Shown: in pieces, positions 7,411-7,972 of the stretch
Layout of the letters: the number at the start of each line of letters is the position of its first letter
How positions within the stretch are numbered: the stretch's first letter is position 1
Source of the DNA: DATJYV01 sp035499415
GTDB taxonomy: Bacteria > Bacteroidota > Ignavibacteria > UBA10030
DNA: 7,972 bases
Reading direction: 5' to 3'
NCBI GenBank assembly: GCA_035499415.1
Contig: DATJYV010000019.1
Location: 1 to 7,972, forward strand
The notes under the pieces: model-generated
What the model saw: the letters and a program-made list of their open reading frames with translations, nothing else
Databases searched by the model: none
What the model was told of the DNA's origin: nothing
Made by a program: the position numbers and the translations under genes

Positions 7411-7417
7411 TCCTCCC
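7411..7417 (-). promoter_or_regulatory. Shine-Dalgarno GGGAGGA for the PorV-like gene
   Basis: On the minus strand GGGAGGA lies 4 bases before the ATG at 7406. It is the strongest such site in the window, and it rules out the in-frame ATG at 7424 upstream of it. Confidence 0.8.
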
Positions 7418-7461
7418 AAAACATAAAAACCGAACTCACGCGTCTGCGCAACGTTCGGTTT
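7418..7461 (-). terminator. Terminator-like hairpin in the PorV-like leader
   Basis: On the minus strand AAACCGAAC (7461-7453) pairs perfectly over 9 bp with GTTCGGTTT (7435-7427). The 17-base loop can form a small inner GCG/CGC stem. The T-rich stretch TTTTTATGTTTT follows and leads straight into the Shine-Dalgarno at 7417. It has the form of a rho-independent terminator for dnaX. However, no room is left for a promoter between it and the PorV-like start, so it may instead act as an attenuator or as an mRNA leader hairpin. Confidence 0.6.
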
Positions 7462-7486
7462 CATCGGAAACTCCGCAGGACGGCGT

Positions 7487-7539
7487 TCAACGGTTCACGA
7501 ATTAGCCGATCTTGAGCCGAACGTCCGTATCAACGGTTC
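7487..7539. repeat. 10-base direct repeat in the dnaX/PorV-like intergenic region
   Basis: TCAACGGTTC occurs at 7487-7496 and again at 7530-7539, with start points 43 bases apart, within the 188-base gap between the PorV-like start and the dnaX stop. The spacing, about four helical turns, could suit paired regulator sites, but chance is not excluded. No convincing promoter was found in this gap on the minus strand. Confidence 0.3.
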
Positions 7540-7594
7540 TGCGGTGATTCCTTCTCGAAAATTTTTCCGGGTCTAGTGTCGAACCGCTCGCGCG

Positions 7595-7972
7595 CTACTC
7601 AACCTTTTCCGCCCCCAGCACTTTTATCAAAGCCCTGACGACCGGATGTTCCTCCGCGCGTCCGGACGGCGCCGGAAGATCCTGCTGTGGCGCCGGCATG
7701 TTCGCCGTCGCCCGAGCTGTCTCTGTCGGGCTTGACGGTTCTTTCTGCAACACCGGTTCGATCGAGATCCGGCTGCCGGTGATACGGTGGAACGATTCGG
7801 CGAGAAAATCCTTGTTGCGTTTCAGCGTTGACAGGTGGTAATCGTCCGGACATCCGATGCGGACGAGCCCCTCGCTCAGATCCAGGAGCCGGCTCTCGCT
7901 CAACGTCGTCCCGACGGCAATCCTGTTCTTCGTCACATCCTGAACAAAGTCCGGCCAGCGATGCACAACGGT
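7595..7972 (-). CDS. dnaX: DNA polymerase III gamma/tau subunit, C-terminal part (runs off the window)
   Basis: The frame is open through the right edge, so the GTG at 7966 is an internal codon and only the last 125 residues are seen. The segment RWPDFVQDVTKNRIAVGTTL, then RLLDLSEGLVRIGCPDD and DFLAESFHRITGSRISIEPVL, matches the C-terminal fold of bacterial DnaX. There a 'W..F...V...R...G..L' helix is followed by a small alpha/beta domain that ends in a strand. A Pro/Ala/Thr/Ser-rich linker of about 30 residues follows. The end, EEHPVVRALIKVLGAE, matches the short terminal motif seen in many DnaX proteins. DnaX forms the clamp-loader core of the replicase in the cytoplasm. The AAA+ ATPase domain lies outside the window. 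The usual downstream partners ybaB and recR are absent; the next gene is the PorV-like one, 188 bases on. Confidence 0.82.
   Translation of the reverse strand, partial: TVVHRWPDFVQDVTKNRIAVGTTLSESRLLDLSEGLVRIGCPDDYHLSTLKRNKDFLAESFHRITGSRISIEPVLQKEPSSPTETARATANMPAPQQDLPAPSGRAEEHPVVRALIKVLGAEKVE

Noticed and set aside
7418..7425. TATGTTTTG on the minus strand, resembling the Bacteroidota -7 promoter element TAnnTTTG
   Set aside because: Transcription would start within or after the Shine-Dalgarno of the PorV-like gene. The stretch is better explained as the T-tract of the hairpin.
6159..7505. A 448-codon open frame on the plus strand running from the cyclase end across the PorV-like gene
   Set aside because: It would read through the strong terminator at 6325-6356 and is antisense to the clear PorV/PorQ-family gene. 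Its product shows no known domain.
1..7972. CRISPR arrays, tRNA or rRNA genes, insertion sequences, toxin-antitoxin or phage-defence genes
   Set aside because: No regularly spaced repeats, cloverleaf-like sequence, transposase motifs or defence domains were seen. The window is almost fully accounted for by six genes and short intergenic regions.

Overview
The window reads as a chromosomal segment of a Gram-negative bacterium of the Bacteroidota/Chlorobiota/Ignavibacteriota sphere (FCB group). The evidence is a PorV/PorQ-family outer-membrane protein, a large outer-membrane beta-barrel protein ending in Phe, and generally high-GC, GC3-rich coding. Unlike typical Bacteroidota, three of the starts carry clear Shine-Dalgarno sequences (AAGGAG, AGAAGG, GGGAGGA). 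The lineage call is an inference from protein families, not from a marker-gene tree.

Layout. The plus-strand half holds four genes. First comes the 3' part of a secreted protein with a fibronectin-III/Ig-like fold (3-599). A FecR-domain protein follows 34 bases later (634-1383). After a rho-independent terminator (1441-1476), and possibly a promoter overlapping it, comes a two-gene unit: an 852-residue exported beta-barrel protein (1532-4090) and, 11 bases on, a CHASE2-class III adenylate cyclase (4102-6309). A symmetrical terminator (6325-6356) separates these from the minus-strand half. There a PorV/PorQ-like protein (7406 down to 6384) lies downstream of the C-terminal end of dnaX (7972 down to 7595). 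A terminator-like hairpin sits directly in front of the ribosome binding site of the PorV-like gene.

How the genes may work together. Three consecutive envelope proteins (Fn3-like, FecR-like, beta-barrel) precede a membrane cyclase whose CHASE2 domain faces the periplasm. This looks like an envelope-sensing cassette that ends in cAMP synthesis. The cyclase keeps both metal-binding Asp residues, the ATP-selecting Lys and the transition-state Asn/Arg pair. It has Thr at the second purine-contact position, the signature of the class IIIb (bicarbonate-responsive) group. The functional link between the barrel and the cyclase is inferred only from gene order.

No tRNA, rRNA, CRISPR array, insertion sequence or phage gene was seen. 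No non-coding stretch exceeds 200 bases.
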